Source: Salinarimonas sp046292825 | Lineage (GTDB): Bacteria; Pseudomonadota; Alphaproteobacteria; Rhizobiales; Beijerinckiaceae | NCBI RefSeq assembly: GCF_046292825.1 | Contig: NZ_JBKBQG010000020.1 | Location: forward strand, 17,778 to 81,777 | Direction: 5' to 3' | Length of the DNA stretch: 64,000 nt | Shown: positions 1 to 12,224 of the stretch, in pieces | How the letters are laid out: each line of letters begins with the position of its first letter | How positions within the stretch are numbered: position 1 is the stretch's first letter | The notes under the pieces: model-generated | Told to the model about the DNA's origin: nothing | The model's input: only the letters and a program-made list of their open reading frames with translations | Databases searched by the model: none | Made by a program: the position numbers and the translations under genes

Positions 1-1603
1 GGCTTCGCCGTGCAGGAGGACCCCGCGCTCGGCGAGGATCCGCGAATCGCGTTCCTGCAAGGCGTCGTCGCGACGCAGCGGCACCGATTCGCCGAGGCGG
101 AGGCCCATTTCGGCGCCGCGACGCTGGCGGAGGACCCGGAGGCGGCGCTGTGGCGGGCCTTCGTGGATCTCCAGCGCAAGCGCCACGCCCCCGCGCTCGC
201 GGGCTTCCGCCGCGCCGAGGCGGTGCTCGACGCCTATGCCGACACCCTCCAGGGCAAGCTGCGGCTCGCGGCCGTGCGCGCGGGCATCGCCATGAACGAC
301 CTGGCCTACGCGCAGACGCAGCTCGCCGCGCTCAGGCTCCTGCATCCCGGCTCGTACGCGGCCGACGAGGCGGCGCTCCTGCATGCCCTCGCCGATGCGC
401 GGGCCGGCCGCACCGAGGAGGCCTTGCAGGCGCTCTCGCGTCTCGCGCTCGAGGCCTCACGCCCGGTCGCCGCCGAAGCGGAACTCGCCCGCGTGCGGCT
501 CTCGCTCGAGCACGGCACGATGGACGCGGGAGAGGCCGTTCGCGCGCTCGAGCAGCTCACCGTCAGCTGGCGCGGCGACGACATCGAGGTCGAGGGGCTC
601 GGCATGCTGGGCCGCCTCTACGCCGCCGACGGGCGTTGGCGCGAGGCCTTCTTCGCCGCCCACACCGCGAACCTGATCTTCCCCGATCATCCCGTGACGC
701 TCGGCCTGCACGAGGAGACGGCGCGCGTCTTCGACGACCTCTTCCTCGCCGATCGCGCCGCCGATCTCGGCGAGGTCGAGGCGGTGGCTCTGTTCTTCGA
801 CTTCAAGGAATTCCTGCCGATCGGCCGGCGCGGCGACGAGATCGTGCGCCGTCTGTCCGATCGCCTCGTCTCGCTCGGCCTCCTCGACAAGGCCTCCGAG
901 CTGTTGCGCCACCAGGTCGAGAACCGCCTCGACGGGGCCGGCCGCGCGGCGGTCGCGGCCCGCCTCGCGACGATCTACCTGCTGGACGCAAAGCCCATGG
1001 CGGCGCTCGAGCTGCTCACCGCGACGCGCCTCGCCGAATTGCCGAACGCCGTGCGGCGCGCCCGCGGGCTCATCGAGGCGCGCGCTCTCTCCGACCTCTC
1101 GCGCACCGATCTCGCGCTCGAGGTGATCGCCGAGGAGAGCGGCCCGGAGGTCGATCGGCTGCGCGCGGACATCCTCTGGACGGGGCGGCGCTGGCGCGAG
1201 GCGGGCGAGGCGCACGAGGCGCTCGCCGGCACGAGCTGGCGCGAGGACCGCGACCTTTCCCCGCGCGAGCGCCGCGACGTCCTGCGCGCCGCCCTCTCCT
1301 ACGCGCTCGACGAGGACGCGCTCGCCCTCGACCGCCTGCGCGCCAAGTTCGCCGAGAAGATGAGCCGCAGCGAGGACGCCTTCGCCTTCGCCGTGCTCTC
1401 GGACGCGGGCGCGGTGGCGAGCGCCGAGTTCCGGCAGGTGGCGCGCGAGCTCGCGGTCGTCGACACGCTCGCCGACTTCCTCGCCGTGATGCGCGACCTC
1501 AATCCGGAGGTCGGCGTCGGCCCCGGTCCCGAAGCGGCGCCCGCCCCCGGCGGCGATGCGGAGCCGCTTCTTCCCGAACTCGACCTTCCTCCGATCGGCG
1601 AGG

Positions 1604-1617
<14 letters not shown>
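1..1617 (+). CDS. Partial TPR-like helical-repeat protein (3' end)
   Basis: The reading frame is open from the first base, so the gene begins upstream of the window; the GTG at 10 is only the first possible start inside it. The visible part (about 538 residues) is rich in Ala, Leu, Arg and Glu, with helix pairs of roughly 34 residues that resemble degenerate tetratricopeptide repeats. It ends in a Pro/Gly-rich tail. No catalytic motif, signal peptide or membrane segment is visible in this part. Such proteins usually act as scaffolds, but the partner here is unknown. Its 3' end overlaps the convergent aglK by 14 bp. I do not recognise the family more precisely. Confidence 0.75.
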
Positions 1618-2737
<1,120 letters not shown>

Positions 2738-2757
2738 TGGTCTCCTCCCGTTGTTCT

Positions 2758-2898
2758 CCCTCCCCGCAGGGGAGGGTGGCCCCTGAGCGGAGCGAAGGGG
2801 TCGGGTGGGGCCCGACGCGCGGAGGATGATCTCCACCCGGGCCCCACCCGGCCACGCTCGCTACCGCTCCCGTGTCCACCCTCCCCTACGGGGAGGGA
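2758..2898. repeat. Palindromic repeat family A, copy A1
   Basis: Each end carries a short palindrome of the form CCCTCCCC-N-GGGGAGGG. Inside, GGTCGGGTGGGGCCC is followed by its approximate reverse complement, so the whole unit can fold into one long stem. This copy lies in the aglA-aglK gap, directly next to copy A2. No gene is visible in it. Confidence 0.85.
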
Positions 2899-2912
2899 TT
2901 CTGCGCCATCAT

Positions 2913-3053
2913 CCCTCCCCGGAGGGGAGGGTGGCCCCGGAGCGCCGCGAACGGGTCGGGGGGGGCCCGTCGCTTGCCGCGATATCTCCGCCCGGGCCCC
3001 ACCCGGCCACGCTCGCTGACGCTCCCGTGTCCCCCCTCCCCTACGGGGAGGGA
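2913..3053. repeat. Palindromic repeat family A, copy A2
   Basis: Same architecture as A1 and tandem with it. Its right terminal palindrome contains the stop codon (TAG, read on the minus strand) of aglA, so the last residues of AglA (Leu-Pro-Ser-Pro) are encoded by the repeat. Confidence 0.85.
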
Positions 3054-4680
3054 AGGCGCAGGAAGGCGGCGTCCACCCCCGGCACCACGACCTCGCCCCC
3101 CTCGATCCTGCCGCCGAAACCATGCCCCTCCAGCATCGCCGCCCCCTCGGGCGCCGACATCCGCCTCTCCTCGCGCCCGAGATTGAACACGCACAGAACC
3201 CGCTCGGCCCCCTCCGCCCGCTCGAAGGCGACGAGCGGCTCCGGGGCGTCGAGGAAGCGGATCGCGCCGGCCCGGAATGCCGACACGCCCCGGCGCCAGG
3301 CGAGGAAGCCGCGTACGCGCTCGAGCGCCGAGCCGCGGACGCTCTCCTGCACGTCCAGCGCGCGGGCGCGGTGCTCGGGCGGGATCGGCAGCCAGGGGCG
3401 GCCTGTCGTGAAGCCCGCCTCGCCCGCGCCGGCGCGCCAGGGCATCGGCGTGCGGCAACCGTCGCGGCCGCGATAATCGGGCCAGAAGCGGCGGCCATAG
3501 GGATCCTGCAGGTCCTCGAAGGCGATCGTCGCCTCGCTCAGCCCCAATTCCTCGCCCTGATAGAGGCAGGCCGTGCCGCGCAAGGTCGTGACGAGCGCCG
3601 CGAGGAGCGCGGCGGCCGCGTCCGGTCGATCCTCGAAGCCCCAGCGCGTGACCGGGCGCACGACGTCGTGATTGGCGAAGGCGAAGGCCGCCCAGCCGGT
3701 GCCGATCGTCCCCTCCACCCGCTCGATCACCGCGCGCAGATGCGCGCTCGAAAAATGGTAGCCGAGGAGCTCGAAGGAATAGGCCATGTGCAGCCGCTTG
3801 CCGCCGAGCGTGTAGGAAGCCGTCGTGCCGTCGACGTCGCGATCGGGCCCGATCTCGCCCATGAGGACCGCGCCGGGATAGGCGTCGGTGAGCGCGCGCA
3901 GGCGCTCGAGGAAGGCGAGGTTCTCCGGCCGCGTCTTCGAATAGACGTGGTCCTGGAAGGCGAAGGGGTTGACGCGGGTGATGCCGGCGACGTCGCGCTC
4001 GGGCGGCTGGGGAGGGTTGTCGCGCAATTGCGCGTCGTGGAAGTAGAAGTTCACGGTGTCGAGCCGGAAGCCGTCCACCCCGCGGTCGAGCCAGAAGCGG
4101 GCGACGTCGAGCACCGCGTCCTGGACTTGCGGATTGTGGAAGTTGAGATCCGGCTGCGAGGCGAGGAAATTGTGCAGGTAATATTGCCGCCGGCGCGTGT
4201 CCCATTCCCAGGCGACGCCGCCGAAGATCGACAGCCAATTGTTCGGCGGCGTGCCGTCGGGCTTCGGGTCCGCCCAGACGTACCAATCCGCCTTCGCATT
4301 GTCACGCGAGGAGCCGCTCTCGACGAACCAGGGATGGCGGTCGGAGGAATGGGAGAGGACGAGGTCGATGATCACCTTCAGGCCGAGCGCGTGCGCGCGG
4401 GCGAGCAGCGCGTCGAAATCGGCGAGCGTCCCGAAGATCGGGTCGACGTCGCGATAATCGGCGACGTCGTAGCCGAAATCGTCCATCGGCGAGACGAAGA
4501 AAGGCGATATCCAGATCGCGTCCGCGCCGAGCCCGGCGACGTGGTCGAGATGCGCCGTGATGCCGGCAAGATCGCCGATGCCGTCCCCGTTCATGTCCGC
4601 GAAGGAGCGCGGGTAGATCTGGTAGATCACCGCTCCGCGCCACCAATCCGTGTCGATCGCCTGTTTCGCTTCGCTCATGC

Positions 4681-4684
<4 letters not shown>
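3041..4684 (-). CDS. aglA: Alpha-glucosidase AglA (GH13)
   Basis: A 547-residue cytoplasmic glycoside hydrolase of family 13 (no signal peptide) that hydrolyses imported alpha-glucosides such as sucrose, maltose or trehalulose-type sugars. The (beta/alpha)8 motifs are clear: YQIYPRSFADMNGDGIGDL near residues 21-39, nucleophile Asp209 in GFRLDTVN, acid/base Glu277 in LMGEIG, and the later ANHD. The start is the ATG at 4684, which overlaps the aglG stop (ATGA), so the two are translationally coupled. Its stop codon lies inside repeat A2. Exact sugar specificity cannot be read from the sequence. Confidence 0.94.
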
Positions 4685-5507
<823 letters not shown>

Positions 5508-5511
<4 letters not shown>

Positions 5512-6437
5512 CGGGCGTCCTCCCCCAATCGCAGGCGGCCGACCATGATCGTGATCACGACGAGGAAGGCGATGATCATGAACAGCAGCGTCGAGGCGGC
5601 CGAGCCCATGCCGACGTCCTGGAAATCGACGAGCTGCTGGCGGGCATAGACCGACATCGACATCGTGTCGCGCGCGTTCGAGGTGAGCACGAAGATCAGA
5701 TCGAAGATGCGCAAGGCGTCGAGCGCGCGGAAGATGATCGCCACCATCAGCGCGGGCTTGATCAGGGGCAGCGTCACCTTGAAGAAGACCTTCACCGGGT
5801 GGATGCCGTCGACCTTCGCCGCCTCGTAGCAATCGGAGGGGAGCATCTGCAGCGCGGCGAGGATGAGGAGCGCCATGAACGGCGTCGTCTTCCACACGTC
5901 CACCATCACGACCGCCCAGAGCGCGGTCTCGGGCGAGGCGGTCCAGGCGACGGGGGCCGAGATGATGCCGATGCCCATCAGGATGGAATTGAGGACGCCG
6001 AACTGGTCGTGCAGCATCCAGCCCCACATCTTGGCCGAGACGATGGTGGGGATCGCCCACGGGATCAGGATCGCGGCGCGCAACATGCCGCGCCCGGGGA
6101 AGGCGGCGTTCAGCGTCAGCGCGATGATCATCCCGAGCACGAGCTCGATCGAGACCGACACGACCGTGAACCAGATCGTGTTGTAGACCGCCCGCCACCA
6201 GTTCGGATCGGCCATCAGGCCGAACCACTCGCCGTCGTAATATTCGAGGAAGTTGTCGAACCCGATGAAGCGATAGCTCTGGAGGTTCGTCAGCGTGGCG
6301 TCGGTGAAGCTGAAATAGATCGTCCGCAGGAGCGGCCAGCCGGCGACCAGCGCGAGGACGAGGAGCATCGGCGCGAGGAAGATCCACGCCGAGCGCACCC
6401 GCGCCCGCGTCAGCTCGCTCGAAACCGGTCTCGCCAT
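5508..6437 (-). CDS. aglF: Alpha-glucoside ABC transporter permease AglF
   Basis: A 309-residue MalF-like inner-membrane permease. The first span is near residues 15-38 (AWIFLAPMLLVLALVAGWPLL). An EAA-loop motif (YEAAKVDGIHPVKVFFKVTLPL) lies in the last third. The ATG at 6437 follows a strong GAGGAGG ribosome-binding site that sits just outside repeat A3, so ribosomes can load independently of aglE. Its stop overlaps the aglG start. Confidence 0.93.
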
Positions 6438-6464
6438 GAGCGGCACCTCCTCTTGCGGTCGAAA

Positions 6465-6611
6465 TCCCTCCCCGGAGGGGAGGGTGGCCTCGGGAGCGGA
6501 GCGACCGAGGTCGGGTGGGGCCCGTCGCGTGGAGCTTGTCCTGCGAACCTCGGGCCCCACCCGGCCGTTCTCGCTTGCGCTCGAACGTCCACCCTCCCCT
6601 CCGGGGAGGGA
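6465..6611. repeat. Palindromic repeat family A, copy A3
   Basis: A long inverted repeat with terminal CCCTCCCC-GGA-GGGGAGGG palindromes, in the aglE-aglF gap. It starts a few bases upstream of the aglF ribosome-binding site and ends eight bases from the aglE stop. The position is the same as that of REP elements between malE and malF in enterobacteria, which stabilise the mRNA of the binding-protein gene; that role here is inference. Confidence 0.85.
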
Positions 6612-6618
6612 TGAACCA

Positions 6619-7902
<1,284 letters not shown>

Positions 7903-7942
7903 CGAGGGTTCCTCCTGGTTGTCGCTGGCGTTCGCGGCTTTT

Positions 7943-7956
7943 CCAAAGCGCTTTGG
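7943..7956. promoter_or_regulatory. LacI-family operator-like palindrome upstream of aglE
   Basis: The sequence CCAAAGCGCTTTGG is a perfect 14-bp palindrome with the central CG typical of LacI/GalR operators. It lies 41 bp upstream of the aglE start, where it could block transcription. The probable ligand-responsive protein is AglR, encoded divergently next door. Confidence 0.75.
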
Positions 7957-8087
7957 CAAAGAGCTAAACGGCACATGCGCATCTTGTCAAGGAAGCGGCG
8001 CACAATCGCCATGGTGCACCGCACCTATTCCCCAGCGTCAACCCTGTTTCACTTGCTCTTTCCGTCGCAGGCCGGCAAGATCGGCAT

Positions 8088-8100
8088 CCAAAGCGCTTGG
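8088..8100. promoter_or_regulatory. Second LacI-type operator-like site, upstream of aglR
   Basis: CCAAAGCGCTTGG is nearly identical to the palindrome at 7943 but lacks one T in the right half. It ends 10 bp before the aglR ATG, overlapping the expected ribosome-binding region, which suggests autoregulation. The two sites are about 145 bp apart, so looping is possible. Confidence 0.6.
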
Positions 8101-8110
8101 GGCGGCGAGC

Positions 8111-9148
8111 ATGAACCTGAAGGAACTCTCCGAACATTTGGGATTATCGCAGACGACTGTCTCGCGTGCCCTCAACGGCTACGCGGACGTCTCCGAGGAC
8201 ACGCGGCGGCGTGTGACGGAGGCCGCCCGCCGCTTCGATTACCGTCCAAACCCTGCGGCGCGCCGCCTCGCGACGGGACGTGCGGGCGTGGTGGCGATCC
8301 TGTTCCCCGTCGAGCAGAACCTCCTCGTCGATCCGCATTTCTTCGAACTCCTCGCCGGCCTCGCGGAGATGATCGCCACGACCGAGATGGAGCTGTCGCT
8401 GCGGGCGACGCCGGTCGCGGACGAGATCGAGACCTATCGTCGCTATGCCCGCAGCGGGCGGGTCGACGGCTTCGTGCTCTCCTCGCCCAAGATCGTCGAT
8501 CCGCGGGTGGAGGCGCTCGTGGGGCTGCCGACCCCCTTCATCGTGCACGGGCGCACGGAGGTCGCCGCGCCCTATGCCCATCTCGACATCGACAACGAGG
8601 GTGCCTTCGCGCGGGCGACGACGCTCCTCCTCGATCTCGGCCATCGCGAGATCGCGCTCGTCAACGGCCGCGCCGGCCTCACCTTCGCGCGCGATCGGGA
8701 GCGGGGCTTTCGCAGCGCGCTCGCCGCACGCGGGCTCGCGCCGGAGAGCGGGCGCATCGTCAACGCGCCGATGAGCGAGGAGAACGGCTATCGCGCGGCG
8801 CGCGCCTTGTTCGAGGATGCGCGGCGGCCGACCGCCCTCGTCGCGTCGAGCGTTCTCATTGCGCTCGGCGCCTACCGAGCGGCGCGCGATCTCGGGCTTG
8901 CGATCGGGCGCGACGTCTCGATCCTCGCCCACGACGACGCGCTGCCCTTCCTGAAGGCGGACACGCTCGACCCGCCGCTCGCGACGACCCATTCGCCGAT
9001 CCGCAAGGCGGGTTATCGGCTGGGCGAGATGCTCCTCGCGCGGATCTCCGGCACGCCGCCCGAGCGGCTCTCCGAGATCTGGCCGGTCGACCTCGTCTTT
9101 CGCTCCTCCGTCGCCCCGCCGACCCGCACGCGGCGGCGCACGGGCTGA
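8111..9148 (+). CDS. aglR: LacI-family transcriptional regulator AglR
   Basis: A 345-residue repressor. The N-terminal helix-turn-helix and hinge (LKELSEHLGLSQTTVSRALN, residues 3-22, then the YRPNPAARRLATG hinge) are followed by a periplasmic-binding-protein-like effector domain. It is divergent from aglE with two matching palindromes in between, so it most likely controls the operon and itself in response to an alpha-glucoside. The open frame extends upstream to about 7700, but the start at 8111 gives the standard LacI N-terminus. Confidence 0.92.
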   Translation: MNLKELSEHLGLSQTTVSRALNGYADVSEDTRRRVTEAARRFDYRPNPAARRLATGRAGVVAILFPVEQNLLVDPHFFELLAGLAEMIATTEMELSLRATPVADEIETYRRYARSGRVDGFVLSSPKIVDPRVEALVGLPTPFIVHGRTEVAAPYAHLDIDNEGAFARATTLLLDLGHREIALVNGRAGLTFARDRERGFRSALAARGLAPESGRIVNAPMSEENGYRAARALFEDARRPTALVASSVLIALGAYRAARDLGLAIGRDVSILAHDDALPFLKADTLDPPLATTHSPIRKAGYRLGEMLLARISGTPPERLSEIWPVDLVFRSSVAPPTRTRRRTG

Positions 9149-9156
9149 GGGCTTGT

Positions 9157-9369
9157 GAATCTTTCGAAGGTTGTCATCCCGGGCCGCGAAGCGGACCCGG
9201 GACCCATAACCTCGACGACTCTCCGAGCGCGCATGCCGCGCTCGTTCCGCTACATTTGGGCAGCTTTCGTCAGAGAAACGCAGCCTACAGGCTGCGACTG
9301 AGACGTCGTGGATATGGGTCCCGGATCGCCTTAAGCGTCCGGGATGACATTGCAACGAAAGATTTTGAA
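9157..9369. repeat. Palindromic repeat family D, copy D1
   Basis: An imperfect inverted repeat of about 210 bp. The outer arms (near 9157-9218 and 9306-9369) contain GTCATCCCGGG and its reverse complement. The core has the palindrome CGCAGCCTACAGGCTGCG at 9279-9296. The same core recurs in D2 and D3. It fills the aglR-NUDIX gap, where both genes end, so it may act as a bidirectional terminator. Confidence 0.8.
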
Positions 9370-9393
9370 ATTTTGAGGGCGCGGCGCCGGCTC

Positions 9394-9903
9394 TCAGCCC
9401 GCGATGCCGTCCGCATGCGCGAGCACCTCGCGGCGCAGACGCTCGGCGAGCGCGACGAGCTGCGGCTCCGAGAGGAGGCGACGGGCCTCCTGGAGGACGA
9501 CCCAATGGCGGTGGCGCTGGCCCTTCTCGGGCCAGTCCTCGTGCTGGATCGTGACGCGCAGCGGGTACATGTCGACGAGGATCGGCGTGCGGCGCATGCC
9601 CTTGACCTTCACGCCGGCATAGGAGCCGATCGGTTCGGACGCGAGCTCTCCCTCGACGCCGGCCTCCTCGAACGCCTCGCGCGCCGCCACCCCGCGCGCG
9701 TCGAGGCCCGGGATCGGCGTGCCCTTCGGAAAGATCCACTTGCCCGTCCGCCGCGACGTGACGAGGAGGAAGGTCACCTGGCCATCGACGACCGCATAGG
9801 GGATCGCGCCCGACTGACGCACCGCCTCCCCATCGGGCCGCCGCTCCCAGATCCGTGCGATTCGCTCGAGCAAGACGGCCTCCCCGGTTCGTGCAGGGGT
9901 CAT
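9394..9903 (-). CDS. NUDIX hydrolase
   Basis: A 169-residue NUDIX-fold pyrophosphohydrolase. The core of the NUDIX box is residues 75-83 (REAFEEAGV), preceded by PKGTPIPGL. The first Glu of the consensus (six residues after Gly61) is Leu, a variant seen in the DIPP-like alphaproteobacterial group. The likely substrates are diphosphorylated nucleosides or inositol-type compounds, but the sequence does not settle which. It stands alone on the minus strand. Confidence 0.85.
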   Translation of the reverse strand: MTPARTGEAVLLERIARIWERRPDGEAVRQSGAIPYAVVDGQVTFLLVTSRRTGKWIFPKGTPIPGLDARGVAAREAFEEAGVEGELASEPIGSYAGVKVKGMRRTPILVDMYPLRVTIQHEDWPEKGQRHRHWVVLQEARRLLSEPQLVALAERLRREVLAHADGIAG

Positions 9904-10007
9904 GTAGGCGACGAGCGCGCGGATGTCACCGGGTGCGGACGCCTCTTGCGCGCGGGCGATAGGAGCGGATCAAATCCGGATTTTCTCGAGCCTGGCCGCT
10001 GGGCGCC

Positions 10008-10886
10008 TTACCGCGCCGCCCACCACAGCGCGATCTGTCGGCGCCATTGCGGCACCTCGACGATCGTGCGGTAGGGGTCGTAGTCGCGGCGCTCCATCGC
10101 CGCCAGGAGAGCCGGGACAAGGGCGAGCGGCAGGAAGGCCGGGCGGATCGCGCGGGGGGCGTCGGCGAGGGCGGCGCGGCCACGTCTCAGGTGGTCGCGG
10201 GCGAGGGCGCGCATGTCCTGGAGAGCGGCCCGCAGCGGCAGCCCCCCCTCCCCCGAGACCACGCGCTCGCGGGTGAGCCCGTGCCGCGCGAGCGTCTCGA
10301 TCGGGGGCACGAGAAGCCGCCCCTGCGCGACGTGCCAGGGAAAGGCGCGCATCAATCCGGCGAGCGCGTAGGCGACGCCGCAATGGCCCGCGGCGTCGGC
10401 AAGCCCGGGATCCTCGCCCTTCGCCAGAACGAGGCTCGCGAGGCGCATCAGGACCGAGGAGGTCTCGCCGCAATAGCCTTCGAGGTCGTTCACGGTCTCG
10501 ATCGGGTCCTCGTAGAGATCGCCCACCCGCGCGTCGATCAGCGCGAGAAACGGCGCGCGGGGCAGGCGGTAGGTGCCGATCGCGTCCTCGAGCGCCGCGA
10601 AGACCGGGTTGCCGCGGGCTTCGCCTTGCGCCGACCCGTCGAGCGCGTCGCGCCACCATTGCAGGCGGATCTCGCCGGTGAGCGGCTCGCGCGCGCGCTC
10701 GCGCACGGAGGCGATCTCGAGGCTGAAGGCGTAGAGCGCGAAGAGGGCGGCGCGCGCCTCGGCGGGGGCGAAGAGGGTGGCGAGCCAGCGGTCGCGATCG
10801 CCCTCGCGCACGAGGCGCTCGCAATGGCGGGCATCGGCAGAGGCGTCGGCGGGGAGCGCGCTCGGGGCCTCCATGGCCGCGCTCAT
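10008..10886 (-). CDS. Squalene/phytoene synthase-fold protein, NDUFAF6-like
   Basis: A 292-residue member of the squalene/phytoene synthase superfamily. The two Asp-rich substrate-binding motifs needed for prenyl transfer are not intact: the first region reads FSLEIASVRERAREP and the second lacks a DxxxD pattern. This fits the alphaproteobacterial homologues of mitochondrial NDUFAF6, a complex I assembly factor, rather than a carotenoid enzyme. It overlaps the NDUFAF3-like gene by four bases (ATGA) and lies downstream of yajC-secD-secF, a conserved order. A role in complex I assembly is inference from homology. Confidence 0.8.
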   Translation of the reverse strand: MSAAMEAPSALPADASADARHCERLVREGDRDRWLATLFAPAEARAALFALYAFSLEIASVRERAREPLTGEIRLQWWRDALDGSAQGEARGNPVFAALEDAIGTYRLPRAPFLALIDARVGDLYEDPIETVNDLEGYCGETSSVLMRLASLVLAKGEDPGLADAAGHCGVAYALAGLMRAFPWHVAQGRLLVPPIETLARHGLTRERVVSGEGGLPLRAALQDMRALARDHLRRGRAALADAPRAIRPAFLPLALVPALLAAMERRDYDPYRTIVEVPQWRRQIALWWAAR

Positions 10887-11266
10887 GGCACGGCGAGGAG
10901 GGCGGCGGCGACGCGACGGCCCTCGCCGAGGAGGATCGTGTAGGTGCGCGCGGCCGCCCCGGTCTGCATCGTCTCGACGCGCAGGCCGGCCTCCCGCAGG
11001 GCCCAGAGCACGGCCTCGTCGAGACGCGCGAGATCGCGGCCGGTGCCGACGAGGAGGAGCTCGATCGCGTCCGCCTCGGCGAGCGCGGGCGCGAGCGCCT
11101 CACGGGTCAGGTCCGCCGGCTCGCGCGCGTCGAGCGCCTTGATGCCCGAGGGCAGCGCGAGGATCGACCCCTTGTGCGACATGTCCGCGAAGCGGAATCC
11201 GCCGTTGCCGTAGGCGTCGATGGCGTGGCGGCCCGGCACGAAGCCGTCGTAGAGGCGCCCCGCCAT
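10883..11266 (-). CDS. Mth938-domain protein, NDUFAF3 homologue
   Basis: A 127-residue protein of the Mth938/DUF498 fold. Typical sequence features are the N-terminal ...AYGNGGFRFADMSHKGSILALPSG region and a central LLLVGTG strand. The human homologue NDUFAF3 is needed for complex I assembly at the membrane. It sits four bases downstream of secF and overlaps the next gene, so all are probably co-transcribed with the Sec components that insert membrane proteins. No catalytic residues are expected. Confidence 0.85.
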   Translation of the reverse strand: MAGRLYDGFVPGRHAIDAYGNGGFRFADMSHKGSILALPSGIKALDAREPADLTREALAPALAEADAIELLLVGTGRDLARLDEAVLWALREAGLRVETMQTGAAARTYTILLGEGRRVAAALLAVP

Positions 11267-11270
11267 CGGC

Positions 11271-12209
11271 TCACTCCGCGGGCTGCGTCTGCGCGTCGGT
11301 GACCGCGAACTCGCCCGATTGGCGCACGCCGAGATAGATCAGCACCGGCGCGGCGATGAAGATCGACGAATAGGTGCCGATCACGAGGCCGAAGATCATC
11401 GCGTAGGCGAAGCCCTTGATCACCTCGCCGCCCAGAGCCGCGAGCGCGAGGAGCGCCAGCAGCGTAGTGACGCTGGTCAGGAAGGTGCGCGAGAGCGTCG
11501 CGTTGATGGCGATGTCGAGCACCTCGTTGACGCCCACGCGCTTGTACTTGCGCAGCATCTCGCGGATGCGGTCGTAGACCACCACCGTGTCGTTCAACGA
11601 ATAGCCGAGGATGGTCAAGATGGCCGCGATCGAGGTCATGTTGAACTCGAGCTGCGTCACCGCGAAGAAGCCGATCGTCAGCACGAGATCGTGCAGGGTC
11701 GCGATGACGGCGCCGACCGCGAAATGCCATTCGAAGCGGAACCAAAGATAGACGAGCACCGCGAGGATCGCGGCGACGACGCCGAGCGTGCCCGATTGGA
11801 CGAGCTCGCCCGAGACGCGCGGGCCGACCACCTCGACGCGGCGGAATTCGTAATCCGCCTCGAAGGCCGCGCGCAGCTGCTGCACGACGAGCTGCTGCAC
11901 CTCCTCGCCGCCGTCCTGGAGCTGGACGCGCACGGCGACGTCGCGGTCGGTGCCGAATTGCTGGACCTCGACCTGGCCGAAGCCCAGCGCGGCGGCGTCC
12001 TGCCGGATCTGGGCGATGTCGGCCGGGCCGGCGCGCGACTGCATCTCGACGAGCGTGCCGCCGCGGAAATCGATGCCGAAATTCATGCCGAGCCCGAAGA
12101 AGGCCGCGACCGCGAGGATCGACAGGAGCGCCGAAAGCGGGAAGCTCCAGCGCCGGTGGCGCATGAACTGGTACTTGGTGTCGACGGGGATGTAGCGGAC
12201 GAGCGCCAT
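11271..12209 (-). CDS. secF: Protein translocase subunit SecF
   Basis: A 312-residue inner-membrane protein with six spans. The first is near residues 24-43, followed by the conserved FGIDFRGGTLVEMQ periplasmic motif. Together with SecD it uses the proton gradient to pull exported proteins through SecYEG. The C-terminal half has the RND-type motif around GYSLNDTVVVYDRIRE. It follows secD by 15 bp. Confidence 0.96.
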   Translation of the reverse strand: MALVRYIPVDTKYQFMRHRRWSFPLSALLSILAVAAFFGLGMNFGIDFRGGTLVEMQSRAGPADIAQIRQDAAALGFGQVEVQQFGTDRDVAVRVQLQDGGEEVQQLVVQQLRAAFEADYEFRRVEVVGPRVSGELVQSGTLGVVAAILAVLVYLWFRFEWHFAVGAVIATLHDLVLTIGFFAVTQLEFNMTSIAAILTILGYSLNDTVVVYDRIREMLRKYKRVGVNEVLDIAINATLSRTFLTSVTTLLALLALAALGGEVIKGFAYAMIFGLVIGTYSSIFIAAPVLIYLGVRQSGEFAVTDAQTQPAE

Positions 12210-12224
12210 GGCTTTGCTCCTCCC

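Noticed and set aside
10008..10886. Carotenoid or hopanoid synthesis gene
   Set aside because: The Asp-rich catalytic motifs are not intact and the neighbours are secDF and an NDUFAF3 homologue, not crt or hpn genes.
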